This document shows, piece after piece, positions 7,627-16,427 of a DNA stretch of 64,000 bases; the stretch's first letter is position 1, and every line of letters starts with the position of its first letter. The stretch is from Rhodovulum visakhapatnamense (GTDB lineage: Bacteria > Pseudomonadota > Alphaproteobacteria > Rhodobacterales > Rhodobacteraceae): NCBI RefSeq assembly GCF_004365965.1, contig NZ_SOEB01000025.1, forward strand, positions 1-64,000, given 5' to 3'. Below the pieces are notes generated by a model that had not been told where the DNA came from, ran no database searches, and saw only the letters and a list, made by a program, of their open reading frames with translations. The translations under genes were made by a program, and so were the position numbers.

Positions 7627-10170
7627 GTGATCCGGTTCTTCCTGTCCCTTATCGGGGCGCTCTTTTCTTTCGCGACGCTGGGCGTCGCGGCCGCCGTCCT
7701 GATGATCGGCGCCGTCTTCTGGATGTATGCGCGCGATCTGCCCGATCACGAGGATCTGGCCAGCTACCAGCCCAAGACCATCAGCCGGATCTATTCGGGC
7801 GAGGGGCGGCTGATCGACGAATTCGCGGAAGAGCGCCGGCTGTTCGTGCCCGCCGAGGAAATTCCCGATCTGGTCAAGGCGGCCTTCATCTCGGCCGAGG
7901 ACAAGAACTTCTATACCCATCACGGCTATGACGCGCGCGGCATGGCGGCGGCGTTGTTCGATGCCGTGAAAAGCCGGGGCCGGAACGTGCGGGGCGCCTC
8001 GACCATCACCCAGCAGGTGATGAAGAACTTCCTTCTGGGCGGCGAACGGACCGGGGAACGCAAGATCAAGGAGCTGATCCTTGCCACCCGCATCGAAGAG
8101 ACGCTGTCGAAGGACAAGATCCTCGAGCTGTATCTCAACGAGATTTTCCTCGGACAGAACTCCTATGGCGTGGCGGCCGCGGCGCAGACCTATTTCGACA
8201 AGACGCTGAGAGAGATGAAACCCGAAGAAGCCGCCTATCTGGCGGCGCTGCCCAAGGCGCCCTCGAACTATCATCCGGTGCGCAACCATGACGCCGCGGT
8301 GGCCCGGCGCGACTACGTGCTGCACGAGATGCACGATAACGGCTATCTCGACGACGCCACCTATGAGGCGGCTCGGGCCGCGCCGCTTATGACGGTGCAG
8401 AACGGTGACTATCCGCCCTTCAGTTCCAGCCTGCCGCCGCGCGACTATTTCACCGACGAGATCCGGCGCCAGCTGAGCCAGGATTTCGGTCAGGAGGAAT
8501 TCTTTGGCGGCGGCCTGACGATCCGCGCGACGCTCGACCCCGAATTGCAGGACGAGGCGGCGCAGGCGCTGCGCCGGGGGCTTGAGAAATACGACCGCGA
8601 TCGTGGCGTCTGGCGCGGCACAGGCAAGGCCATCGACCCGGCCGAGCTCGATACCGAAGAGCACTGGCGCGCCGCGCTGGCGGCGACCGTTGTGCCGCGC
8701 GACATCCGGCTTGACGGGCCGTGGCATCCGGCGGTGGTGCTGAAGATCGAGGACCAGCAGATGCGGCTGGGGATCGAGGGCGTCGAGGCGACCGAGGCCG
8801 AGCCCCAGGTGGTGCCGCGCAAGGATATCGGCTGGCTGCGCGGCGATTTCCGCGCCAATTTCAAGGTCGGCGATGTGGTGCTGGTGCGGCGCATGACCGG
8901 CGACAATGGCGGCTTTATCCGCTGGACGCTGCGCCAGGTGCCCGAGATCCAGGGCGGCTTCGTCGCGATGGACGTCAATACCGGCCGGGTGCTGGCGATG
9001 CAGGGCGGGTTCTCGTACCAGGCCTCGGTGTTCAACCGCGCGACCCAGGCGACGCGCCAGCCTGGTTCCTCCTTCAAGCCCTTCGTCTATGCCGCCGCGC
9101 TCGACAGCGGGTTCACGCCCGCGACGATCATCATCGACGCGCCGATCGAGGTCGATACCGGCGGTGGCACGATCTGGCGGCCCAAGAACTCTTCGAACAA
9201 GTTCTACGGTCCGACGCCGCTGCGCACCGGGATCGAGCAGTCGCGAAACCTGATGACGGTGCGGCTGGCGCGCGAGGTCGGGATGGACACCGTCGCCCGC
9301 TATGCCGAGAAATTCGGGGTCTATGACCGGCTCGAACCCTATCTGGCCAATGCGCTGGGCAGCCAGGAGACCACGCTGTACCGGATGGTGGCGGCCTATG
9401 CGATGTTCGCCAATGGCGGCGAACGGGTCGAGCCCACGCTGGTCGACCGGGTGCAGGACCGTCAGGGCCGCACCATCTACCGCCATGACGACCGGGTCTG
9501 CACCGATTGCGGCACCCTGTCGATCCCCGAGGGGCAGGGGCCGACCGTGGTCTCGGACCGCGAGCGGGTGATGAACGCGATCACCGCCTATCAGCTGACC
9601 TCGATGATGCGGGGCGTGGTCGAGAGGGGCACGGCGGCGGGGCGCGTCAATCTGGGCGTGCCGACCGCCGGCAAGACCGGCACCACCAATGACGCGCGCG
9701 ATGTGTGGTTCCTGGGCTTCACCTCGAACATCGTGGCGGGCTGTTACATGGGCTTTGACCGGCCGCGCAGTCTGGGGGGCGGCGCCTTTGGCGGATCCAT
9801 GTGCGCGCCGGTCTTCAACGAGTTCATGAAGGTCGCCACCGCCAAATATGGCGGCGGGCCGTTCAAGGTGCCGCCGGGCGGGCAGTTCATCAAGATCGAC
9901 CGCTATTCCGGCGAGCGCCTGGCAGATGACGCGTCGGGCGAGAATGTGGTGGCCGAGTACTTCCGTGCGGGCGAAGAGCCGATCTTCGGCATCGGGGCCA
10001 TGATCGACGGGGGCTTCGCCATGGGCTCGAACCTGCCGCTTTTCGGCCGGGGCGAGCAGGACACCGGCGAAGACGTCCCCTCGGAAGAGGTCACCACCTC
10101 GACCGGGCGCAAGGCGGTGGTGGGGCCGAAGGCCAGTTTCGGAACGCTGTCCTCGGGCGGGCTTTACTGA
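7627..10170 (+). CDS. mrcA: Penicillin-binding protein 1A (bifunctional transglycosylase/transpeptidase)
   Basis: Class A PBP of 847 residues that polymerises and cross-links peptidoglycan on the periplasmic face. There is one N-terminal membrane anchor (about residues 4-34). A GT51 domain follows with the catalytic Glu91 in ISAEDKNFYTHHG and the STITQQVMKNF motif. The transpeptidase domain has Ser481-x-x-Lys484 (SSFK), SRN in EQSRNLMT, and Lys683-Thr-Gly (KTGTT). The start is GTG. A 1,599-codon open frame on the other strand is a composition artefact of this gene. Full length and intact. Confidence 0.95.
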   Translation: MIRFFLSLIGALFSFATLGVAAAVLMIGAVFWMYARDLPDHEDLASYQPKTISRIYSGEGRLIDEFAEERRLFVPAEEIPDLVKAAFISAEDKNFYTHHGYDARGMAAALFDAVKSRGRNVRGASTITQQVMKNFLLGGERTGERKIKELILATRIEETLSKDKILELYLNEIFLGQNSYGVAAAAQTYFDKTLREMKPEEAAYLAALPKAPSNYHPVRNHDAAVARRDYVLHEMHDNGYLDDATYEAARAAPLMTVQNGDYPPFSSSLPPRDYFTDEIRRQLSQDFGQEEFFGGGLTIRATLDPELQDEAAQALRRGLEKYDRDRGVWRGTGKAIDPAELDTEEHWRAALAATVVPRDIRLDGPWHPAVVLKIEDQQMRLGIEGVEATEAEPQVVPRKDIGWLRGDFRANFKVGDVVLVRRMTGDNGGFIRWTLRQVPEIQGGFVAMDVNTGRVLAMQGGFSYQASVFNRATQATRQPGSSFKPFVYAAALDSGFTPATIIIDAPIEVDTGGGTIWRPKNSSNKFYGPTPLRTGIEQSRNLMTVRLAREVGMDTVARYAEKFGVYDRLEPYLANALGSQETTLYRMVAAYAMFANGGERVEPTLVDRVQDRQGRTIYRHDDRVCTDCGTLSIPEGQGPTVVSDRERVMNAITAYQLTSMMRGVVERGTAAGRVNLGVPTAGKTGTTNDARDVWFLGFTSNIVAGCYMGFDRPRSLGGGAFGGSMCAPVFNEFMKVATAKYGGGPFKVPPGGQFIKIDRYSGERLADDASGENVVAEYFRAGEEPIFGIGAMIDGGFAMGSNLPLFGRGEQDTGEDVPSEEVTTSTGRKAVVGPKASFGTLSSGGLY

Positions 10171-10277
10171 CGAAACGGCGGGCGGTCGGGGGCCGCTTTC
10201 CGGTCTCGCCCGCTTGCCCGTCCCGGCCCCTCGGGATATGACCCCCACCTGACACATTATCAGCGAGGCTTCGCCCG

Positions 10278-11405
10278 ATGCGTGCAGAGGCGCAGAATAC
10301 CGTCGAGGACATCCGCAGGTCGCTGGGGCTTCTGGCCCAGCGTCTGGACTGGGAGACCGCCCAGCACCGGCTGGAAGAATTCAATGCCATGGCCGAGGAC
10401 CCCGAGCTGTGGAACGACCCCGACCGGGCGCAGAAGCTGATGCGCGAGCGGCAGGCGCTGGTCGATGCCATCGACACCTACAAGGGCATCCGCCAGGAGC
10501 TTGAGGACAATGTCGAGCTGATCGAGCTGGGCGAGGCCGAGGGCGACCAGGAGGTCGTCAAGGAGGCCGAGGCGGCGCTGAAGGCGCTGCGCGAGAAGGC
10601 CGAGGCGAAAGAGCTTGAGGCGCTGCTGGACGGCGAGGCCGATGCCAACGACACCTTCCTCGAGATCAACTCGGGCGCGGGCGGGACCGAAAGCTGCGAC
10701 TGGGCCTCGATGCTGGCGCGGATGTATGTCCGCTGGGCCGAGAAGCATGGCTATGACGTCGAACTGCAGTCGGAAAGCGCGGGCGAGGAGGCGGGCATCA
10801 AGTCCGCCACCTACAAGATCACCGGCCGCAATGCCTATGGCTGGCTGAAATCGGAATCGGGCGTGCACCGCCTGGTGCGGATTTCGCCCTACGATTCGGC
10901 GGCGCGGCGGCATACCTCGTTCTCGTCGGTCTGGGTCTATCCGGTGGTCGATGACAATATCGAGATCGAGGTCAGCCCGAACGACATCCGCATCGACACC
11001 TACCGGTCCTCGGGCGCCGGCGGACAGCACGTGAACACGACCGACTCGGCGGTGCGGATCACCCACATGCCGACCGGCATCGTCGTGACCAGTTCGGAAA
11101 AATCCCAGCACCAGAACCGCGACATTGCCATGAAGGCCCTGAAATCGCGCCTGTACCAGCTTGAACTCGACAAGCGCAACGCCGAGATCAACGCCCAGCA
11201 CGAGGCCAAGGGCGATGCGGGCTGGGGCAACCAGATCCGGTCCTACGTGCTGCAGCCCTATCAGATGGTGAAGGACCTGCGCACCGGGGTCGAGACCTCG
11301 GACACGCAAGGGGTGCTGGACGGCGATCTGGACCAGTTCATGGCCGCCACGCTGGCGTTGAAAGTGTCGGGCAAGACCCGGGCCGAGGCCCAGGCCGAGG
11401 ACTGA
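10278..11405 (+). CDS. prfB: Peptide chain release factor 2
   Basis: Class I release factor recognising UGA/UAA, 375 residues. The GGQ peptidyl-tRNA hydrolysis motif is in [12 protein letters not shown]. The codon-recognition loop reads SPY ([17 protein letters not shown]), where E. coli RF2 has SPF. The frame is continuous from the ATG at 10278, so there is no programmed +1 frameshift site of the kind used for autoregulation in E. coli. Its TGA stop lies inside a 17-bp sequence repeated about 805 bp downstream. Confidence 0.95.
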   Translation: MRAEAQNTVEDIRRSLGLLAQRLDWETAQHRLEEFNAMAEDPELWNDPDRAQKLMRERQALVDAIDTYKGIRQELEDNVELIELGEAEGDQEVVKEAEAALKALREKAEAKELEALLDGEADANDTFLEINSGAGGTESCDWASMLARMYVRWAEKHGYDVELQSESAGEEAGIKSATYKITGRNAYGWLKSESGVHRLVRISPYDSAARRHTSFSSVWVYPVVDDNIEIEVSPNDIRIDTYRSSGAGGQHVNTTDSAVRITHMPTGIVVTSSEKSQHQNRDIAMKALKSRLYQLELDKRNAEINAQHEAKGDAGWGNQIRSYVLQPYQMVKDLRTGVETSDTQGVLDGDLDQFMAATLALKVSGKTRAEAQAED

Positions 11406-11417
11406 CCGAAGACTGAC
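11401..11417. repeat. Direct repeat, left copy
   Basis: 17-bp sequence (ACTGACCGAAGACTGAC) containing the prfB stop codon. It matches 12206-12222 at 16 of 17 positions and brackets the GFA-family gene. Confidence 0.7.
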
Positions 11418-11573
11418 TGTCGAATGCCGCGCATTTCCGACACCGCCCCGCGAATTTTCTGAATCCTGCCGCTGGGCCGTGCCTGGCAACTGCGACCCAG
11501 ACCAGACCGTCGCGGCGATCACCGTGGCGGTCAGCATTGCGGGACAAAGCGGACGTGCCGGGAGATTGGCAGG

Positions 11574-11981
11574 TTAAGCGGGAAACTCGTCGAACCGACT
11601 AAGGGACGCCAAGTCGTCGTCCCAATCCGCGCGAACGGAGAAGCAGATATGCGCGTCGGGCCGCCTGCCGAGCGCGCCATCAAGCGACCCTGCTGGCACG
11701 ACCAGCACACCGTCGTCCGGTTGAGAAAACGGCAGCGCGGAGCCACAGATCGTGCAAAAGCACTTTACGTGTCTCGACCCGGAAAGCCGGAAGGTCCTGA
11801 TATTTGCCTCTCCCGACAACCAGGTGATCTTCGCCGTCGACGAAAACAGGTTTGCCGAATGGGCCGAGCCGCTATCCCTGCGACAGCGCGTGCAGTGGCA
11901 GAGGAAGAAGCTCTCGAACTCTCCCGATATGCGAAATGTCACAGCGCCGCACAGACACTGTCCAGTCGCCAGACTGTCCAC
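11574..11981 (-). CDS. GFA-family (glutathione-dependent formaldehyde-activating-like) zinc protein
   Basis: About 135 residues in the GFA/CENP-V fold. The zinc-binding cysteine pairs are all present: GQCLCGAV near the N-terminus, CHCTRCRR near residue 32 and CFCTICGSAL near residue 75. The family is named for Gfa, which promotes the formaldehyde-glutathione adduct, but most members have no proven activity. I chose the GTG at 11981 because AAGGGA lies six bases upstream; the frame is open to 12104. Base composition is less GC-biased than in neighbours, and the gene lies between two 17-bp direct repeats, which suggests a later insertion. Confidence 0.75.
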   Translation of the reverse strand: MDSLATGQCLCGAVTFRISGEFESFFLCHCTRCRRDSGSAHSANLFSSTAKITWLSGEANIRTFRLSGSRHVKCFCTICGSALPFSQPDDGVLVVPAGSLDGALGRRPDAHICFSVRADWDDDLASLSRFDEFPA

Positions 11982-12205
11982 TCGAAATCCCTTCGACACG
12001 CAACCGCGACGCCGCCTTCGGATGTGAAGTTTGCGGCCCTCCCAATCAGTATCCACGCCTGGAACCAGGGTCAACGTGGGGCTCGTTCCTGGCGTTCGCT
12101 GCATTTTTCACGAATGACAGCTTGTCCCCTGTCTGTCCTTCATGCGGAGCGCCGTGAACCGGGGCGGAGAAGCGACGCAAAAGTCGGTTTTGCTTTGCTG
12201 CTTAC

Positions 12206-12222
12206 ACTGACCGGAGACTGAC
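12206..12222. repeat. Direct repeat, right copy
   Basis: ACTGACCGGAGACTGAC, 16 of 17 bases identical to 11401-11417. It lies at the other edge of the segment with the GFA-family gene. Confidence 0.7.
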
Positions 12223-12245
12223 AGAGGGCGGGGCGCCCGCTGCGT

Positions 12246-12470
12246 TCAGCCGCGTTTCCGGCGCGGAAGACCTGCTTCGGCGTCGGGGCTGATCCGGCCG
12301 CGGCGCGCGGGCAGGTCAGCCATGATCCGGCGGCGCTCGGCGGGGCTCATGCTGCCCCACCTGCCGATTTCGTCCATGCTGCGCAGGCAGCCGATGCAAA
12401 GACGGCTGTCCGGGTCGACGCGGCAGGTGCGGATGCAGGGCGTCTCGATCGGGGCGTCGGCGTCGGTCAT
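12246..12470 (-). CDS. DUF1289 domain small cysteine protein
   Basis: A 74-residue protein with the DUF1289 cysteine pattern (CIRTCRVDPDSRLCIGC) and a WGSMSPAERRRIM stretch. Four closely spaced Cys suggest metal binding, but no function is established. Its ATG overlaps the stop of the upstream ruvX-like gene by four bases, so it is the last gene of a leftward operon. Confidence 0.8.
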   Translation of the reverse strand: MTDADAPIETPCIRTCRVDPDSRLCIGCLRSMDEIGRWGSMSPAERRRIMADLPARRGRISPDAEAGLPRRKRG

Positions 12471-12946
12471 GGCGCGGCAGTCAGGTTCCGTAATCTGTCC
12501 AGCAGTCCCTGAAGGATATATCCCGCGGCCACATGGTCAATGACCTCGGCCCGGCGCCGGCGCGAGGTGTCGGCCTCAAGCAGCGCGCGTTCGGCCGCGA
12601 CGGTCGACAACCGTTCGTCCCAGAAGCCGATGGGCAGGTCCGTGATCCGCGACAGGTTGCGCGCGAAGGCGCGGGTCGACTGGCAGCGCGCGCCCTCGGT
12701 CCCGTCCATGTTGCGCGGCAGGCCCAGCACGATCCCGCCCACGGCGCGCCCCTGCGCGATGTCCAGCACCCGCCCGGCATCGAGGGTGAACTTCTTGCGC
12801 CGGATCGTCTCGAGCGGGCTCGCCACGGTCCAGAACGGGTCCGATACCGCGACGCCGATGGTCTTTTCGCCGAAATCGAGCCCGATCAGCGCGGCGGGCC
12901 GGGGCAGCGCCGCCGCGAACTCCTCGGGGGAGTCATGCACGCTCAC
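12467..12946 (-). CDS. ruvX: Putative pre-16S rRNA nuclease / Holliday junction resolvase-like (YqgF)
   Basis: RNase H-fold protein of the YqgF/RuvX family, 159 residues. Conserved motifs are visible: the first Asp in LIGLDFGEKTIG, LGLPRNMDGTEG in the middle, and WDERLSTVAAERALL then IDHVAAGYILQGLLD at the end. In E. coli YqgF helps process the 5' end of 16S rRNA. The GTG at 12946 overlaps the ccmI stop as GTGA, and the stop overlaps the next start as ATGA, so translation is probably coupled. Confidence 0.88.
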   Translation of the reverse strand: MSVHDSPEEFAAALPRPAALIGLDFGEKTIGVAVSDPFWTVASPLETIRRKKFTLDAGRVLDIAQGRAVGGIVLGLPRNMDGTEGARCQSTRAFARNLSRITDLPIGFWDERLSTVAAERALLEADTSRRRRAEVIDHVAAGYILQGLLDRLRNLTAAP

Positions 12947-14181
12947 TCGGCCACCCCCGCCGATTGCGCGGCTTGCCGGATGGTGGCCAGCGCGTCGGGC
13001 TGGGCGGCGAAGGTCTGCTGTGCCTCGGCCCAGATCGCGCCCGCCTGCTCGCGGTCGCCAAGCACGCCGAGCGCGCCGATCAGACGCGCCCATTCCTCGG
13101 GGCTGCCGCCCTGATCCGCGAGCCGCGCCGACAGTCGGGCGACCATGCCGCGGATCATCTCCTGCCGGGCCTCGGGGGTCATGTCTTCGGCCGCGGCCAT
13201 GTCCTCGGCGCTGGGGCCGGGCGCGCCTCCGGCGGCGGGCATGGGCGGCAACTGATAGCGTTCGTCGCCCGCATACCAGGCGAGGTTCGGCATCTGCTCG
13301 CGCACGATGGGCAGCCAGGGGTCGTCCGCCTTGGACACGTTCAGTAGCTCGCGCCAGACCCGGAAGGCGATGTCGGGCCGCCCGGTCTGGATGTGCATGA
13401 GGCCCCAGTAGTACAGCGCCGTGCCGTTCTGCGGATTGCGGTTCAGCGCCTGTTCCAGCGCGGCCTCGGCCTCGGGCGAGACATAGCCCGAACTGGCCAG
13501 CACCATCATGTCGGCCTGGGTCGCATAGTCGTTGGCGGTGGCTTGGGCGCCTTTCAGGGCGATCACCTTCGCCTGGGCCTCGTAGGCCGCCTTGAAGTTG
13601 CCCAGCGCCGCCTCGTTATGGGCCAGCAGGTCCAGCCCCTGCAGATCGTCGCCGCGCTCGGCCACCACCTGGCGCAGCTTTTCGACCAGTTTCAGATGTT
13701 CGGCATCGGGGGTGGGCAGGCCGGGCATCGGCGGGGCCTTGGCCTCGGCCTCGGCCTGACGCATCCGGGTTTCGCGGTAGTCGGCGGCCTCGGCCTTGCG
13801 CAGATCGAGCGGCTGGTCGGCATAGCCCGGCATGCCATTATAGCTGTAGGTGATCCAGGCGCCGCCCAGCAGAAAGGCCAGCACCGCGATGCCTGCCACG
13901 AGGCTCAGCGCCTTCGGGGCCTGGCCGGTCGCGGCCTGACGCGCGAGCTTGCGGTCGGCCTCCAGCACCCGGCGCGACACCTCGGTGCGGATGCGCGCGG
14001 CCTCGTCCTCGGCGATCACGCCGCGCGCGAGGTCGCGCTCGACCTCGTCGAGCTGTTCGCGATAGACGCGCAGGTCGTAGGCGGCGGCCGGTTCGTCGCC
14101 GCGGCGGCCCCGGATCAGCGTCAGCGTCAGAACCGCGGCGATCACGGCGGCCATGCCGATGGCGACGACGATAAAGGTCAT
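12943..14181 (-). CDS. ccmI: c-type cytochrome biogenesis protein CcmI (CycH)
   Basis: A 412-residue membrane protein that presents apocytochrome c to the haem ligation system. An N-terminal membrane segment (residues 2-22) is followed by a cytoplasmic coiled-coil loop (YREQLDEVERDLARG). A second membrane segment (about 92-112) leads to a periplasmic TPR region (about 150-300) with AGDERY and MPNLAW-type stretches of the family. It is first in a leftward operon with ruvX and DUF1289 and is divergent from soxB. Confidence 0.88.
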   Translation of the reverse strand: MTFIVVAIGMAAVIAAVLTLTLIRGRRGDEPAAAYDLRVYREQLDEVERDLARGVIAEDEAARIRTEVSRRVLEADRKLARQAATGQAPKALSLVAGIAVLAFLLGGAWITYSYNGMPGYADQPLDLRKAEAADYRETRMRQAEAEAKAPPMPGLPTPDAEHLKLVEKLRQVVAERGDDLQGLDLLAHNEAALGNFKAAYEAQAKVIALKGAQATANDYATQADMMVLASSGYVSPEAEAALEQALNRNPQNGTALYYWGLMHIQTGRPDIAFRVWRELLNVSKADDPWLPIVREQMPNLAWYAGDERYQLPPMPAAGGAPGPSAEDMAAAEDMTPEARQEMIRGMVARLSARLADQGGSPEEWARLIGALGVLGDREQAGAIWAEAQQTFAAQPDALATIRQAAQSAGVAE

Positions 14182-14380
14182 GGGATAGGGGCCCCCTCTC
14201 TGCCTGCCCCAGCCGATCTAGTATGCTTGGCCCGGTTTCGAAAGACCAAAGCGGCCCGACCCCTTGCCGTCGGCGCCAGTGTCGCGTTCTTTTGATGGCA
14301 TGCCGCTGGCGGGCAGGGGGGCGCCGGAGCAGGGTGCTTAAACGGAGCCAAAGAGCCCGCAAACCCAAGGGGATTCGCCC

Positions 14381-15634
14381 GTGGCCATGAAACGCTATTC
14401 CGCATTCGCCATTGCCCGTGAGGCCGCCAGCTACCACGAGGGCTGGGAAAAGGCCTGGGCCTCGCCCGAACCCAAGGCCCGCTACGACGTGATCGTGGTG
14501 GGCGCGGGCGGGCACGGCCTCGCCACCGCCTATTATCTGGGCAAGAACCATGGCGTGCGAAATGTCGCAGTGATCGAGAAGGGCTGGCTGGGCGGTGGCA
14601 ATACCGGCCGGAACACCACCATCATCCGCTCGAACTACCTGCAGGACCCCTCGGCCGCGATCTTCGAGAAGGCGCGGTCGCTGTATGACGGGCTCAGCCA
14701 GGACCTGAACTACAATGTGATGTTCAGCCCGCGCGGCTGCCTGATGCTGGCCCAGTCCGAACACGAGGCGCGCGGCTGGAAACGGACGGCGGCGGCCAAC
14801 GTGCTGCAGGGGATCGACACCGAATATGTCGATGCGAAGCGCGTGAAGGAGATCGTGCCGATCATCAATATCGACGGGCCGCGCTATCCGGTTCTGGGCG
14901 CGCTCTGGCAAAAGCGCGGCGGGACCGCGCGTCACGATGCGGTCGCCTGGGGCTATGCCCGCGCCTGTTCGGCGATGGGGATCGACATCATCCAGCAATG
15001 CGAGGTCACGGCGGTCCGGCAGAAGGCGGGCAAGGTCACCGGGATCGAGACCACGAAGGGTGCGATCGGCTGCGGCAAGCTGGCCATCGTGGTGGCGGGG
15101 CATTCGGGCGTTCTGGCCGAGATGGCCGGGTTCCGCCTGCCGATCGAGTCGGTGGCGCTGCAGGCGCTGGTGTCGGAGCCCATCAAGCCGGTGATCGACA
15201 CCGTCGTCATGGCCAACACCGTGCATGGCTACATGAGCCAGTCCGACAAGGGCGAACTGGTGATCGGGGGCGGCGCCGACGGGTTCAACAACTACACCCA
15301 GCGCGGCAGTTTCCAGCATGTCGAGGACACCATCCGCGCCCTGATCGAGACCTTTCCGATCATCTCGCGGCTGAAGATGCTGCGCCAGTGGGGCGGCATC
15401 GTCGACATGACCGGCGACCGCTCGCCGATCCTGTCGAAAACCCCGCTTGGCAACTGCTTCATCAATTGCGGCTGGGGCACTGGCGGGTTCAAGGCGATCC
15501 CCGGCTCGGGCTGGGCGATGGCCGAGCTCGTGGCCAAGGGCGAACCGGGGCCGCTGGCGGCGGAATTCGGGCTCGACCGCTTCGGCGCGGGCCGGTTCGT
15601 CGATGAAAGCGTTGCCGCCGGGGTGGCCCACTGA
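14381..15634 (+). CDS. soxB: Sarcosine oxidase subunit beta
   Basis: FAD/FMN-binding catalytic subunit of heterotetrameric sarcosine oxidase, which demethylates sarcosine to glycine, H2O2 and methylene-tetrahydrofolate. Residues 1-30 (KRYSAFAIAREA..YHEGWEKAW) are typical of SoxB. The dinucleotide-binding motif VIVVGAGGHGLATAYYL lies near residue 37, and GGGNTGRNTTIIRSNY follows. The GTG at 14381 has AAGGGG eight bases upstream; the in-frame ATG at 14387 is the alternative. Length (417) fits the family. The other subunits follow after an unusual gap of about 460 bp. Confidence 0.93.
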   Translation: MAMKRYSAFAIAREAASYHEGWEKAWASPEPKARYDVIVVGAGGHGLATAYYLGKNHGVRNVAVIEKGWLGGGNTGRNTTIIRSNYLQDPSAAIFEKARSLYDGLSQDLNYNVMFSPRGCLMLAQSEHEARGWKRTAAANVLQGIDTEYVDAKRVKEIVPIINIDGPRYPVLGALWQKRGGTARHDAVAWGYARACSAMGIDIIQQCEVTAVRQKAGKVTGIETTKGAIGCGKLAIVVAGHSGVLAEMAGFRLPIESVALQALVSEPIKPVIDTVVMANTVHGYMSQSDKGELVIGGGADGFNNYTQRGSFQHVEDTIRALIETFPIISRLKMLRQWGGIVDMTGDRSPILSKTPLGNCFINCGWGTGGFKAIPGSGWAMAELVAKGEPGPLAAEFGLDRFGAGRFVDESVAAGVAH

Positions 15635-15807
15635 TGCCTGCCGCAGATCCCGCCGCGTGCCAGCCGGACGCCCCGTCGGCCGCGACAGGCCGAGGTGCGC
15701 CGGTCTCCCGGCCCGGTCAGCCTTTACAGGCCGGTAACGGTCGCGCACTAGGCTCTGCGCAGCTGAGCCGCGGTGTCGCAGACGGGCGTTCTGGTCCTTT
15801 GGTCGTC

Positions 15808-15835
15808 TTGACCCATCCCGCGGTTTGCATAAGTT
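15808..15835 (+). promoter_or_regulatory. Possible promoter ahead of the small membrane protein gene
   Basis: TTGACC (15808-15813) and TAAGTT (15830-15835) with a 16-bp spacer, 28 bp before the ATG of the 57-residue protein. The -10 is weak. Confidence 0.3.
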
Positions 15836-15863
15836 GCGCCAAAAGCAATTCGGAGAGCCGCGC

Positions 15864-16037
15864 ATGTCTGAGAATAACTCGAGCTACGACGAACTGGTGC
15901 CCGCATCCGCTGCCAAGTGGATCGGTCTGGTGGGAGGGGTGCTTTTCCCGCTCTTCCTCGGCGTCGTCGGTGCCCATGTCTACTATGCCGGAACCGGCCC
16001 GCAACAGGCCCAGGTCTTCCCGCTTCCCGACGAATAA
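15864..16037 (+). CDS. Small single-pass membrane protein inside the sarcosine oxidase cluster
   Basis: A 57-residue protein with a polar N-terminus (MSENNSSYDELVPASAAKW), one membrane segment (about residues 19-41, rich in G, V, L and F) and a short proline-rich tail. GGAGAG lies a few bases ahead of the ATG. I do not recognise the family. It lies between soxB and soxD, which in related clusters are usually adjacent. It may be an accessory of the oxidase or simply an insertion in the operon. Confidence 0.65.
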   Translation: MSENNSSYDELVPASAAKWIGLVGGVLFPLFLGVVGAHVYYAGTGPQQAQVFPLPDE

Positions 16038-16097
16038 TCCGGGGGCCCGTCACCGCGCCCCTGTCCGCCAGTCACTGAACCGGACCGAGGGGGCGCG

Positions 16098-16427
16098 ATG
16101 CTTGTCCTGACTTGTCCCTGCTGCGGCGCCGCCGCAGAGGAAACCGAACTTGCACCGGGCGGCGAGGCGCATATCGCGCGCGTCGGCCCGGGCGCGGACG
16201 CCGAGGCGTTCGAAGCCTATCTCTTCCATCGCAAGAACCCCAAGGGCGTGCATTTCGAACGCTGGCGCCATGCCCATGGCTGCGGCAAGTGGTTTCATGC
16301 CGCGCGCAACACGGTGACGCTGGAAGTCTACGGCACCTATCCCGCCCAGACCTCCGAGCCGCCGCGCCAGCTTCTCGACAAGATTGCCGCCCGGGTGCCG
16401 GGCTTTGCCTGGGAGGGCCGGGCATGA
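16098..16427 (+). CDS. soxD: Sarcosine oxidase subunit delta
   Basis: Small zinc-binding subunit, 109 residues, with the diagnostic N-terminal CPCCG motif and the HGCGKWFHAARNTVT stretch in the middle. In known structures the delta subunit binds zinc through Cys/His and contacts the alpha and beta subunits. Its stop overlaps the soxA start as ATGA, which indicates tight coupling. Confidence 0.93.
   Translation: MLVLTCPCCGAAAEETELAPGGEAHIARVGPGADAEAFEAYLFHRKNPKGVHFERWRHAHGCGKWFHAARNTVTLEVYGTYPAQTSEPPRQLLDKIAARVPGFAWEGRA

Noticed and set aside
5458-10257. 1,599-codon open frame on the minus strand
   Set aside because: It lies opposite the protease and PBP1A genes, has an Arg/Gly/Pro/His-rich composition without domains, and is explained by GC-rich codon use of the real genes.
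10278-10400. Programmed +1 frameshift in prfB
   Set aside because: The reading frame is continuous from the first ATG through the GGQ motif and needs no frameshift.
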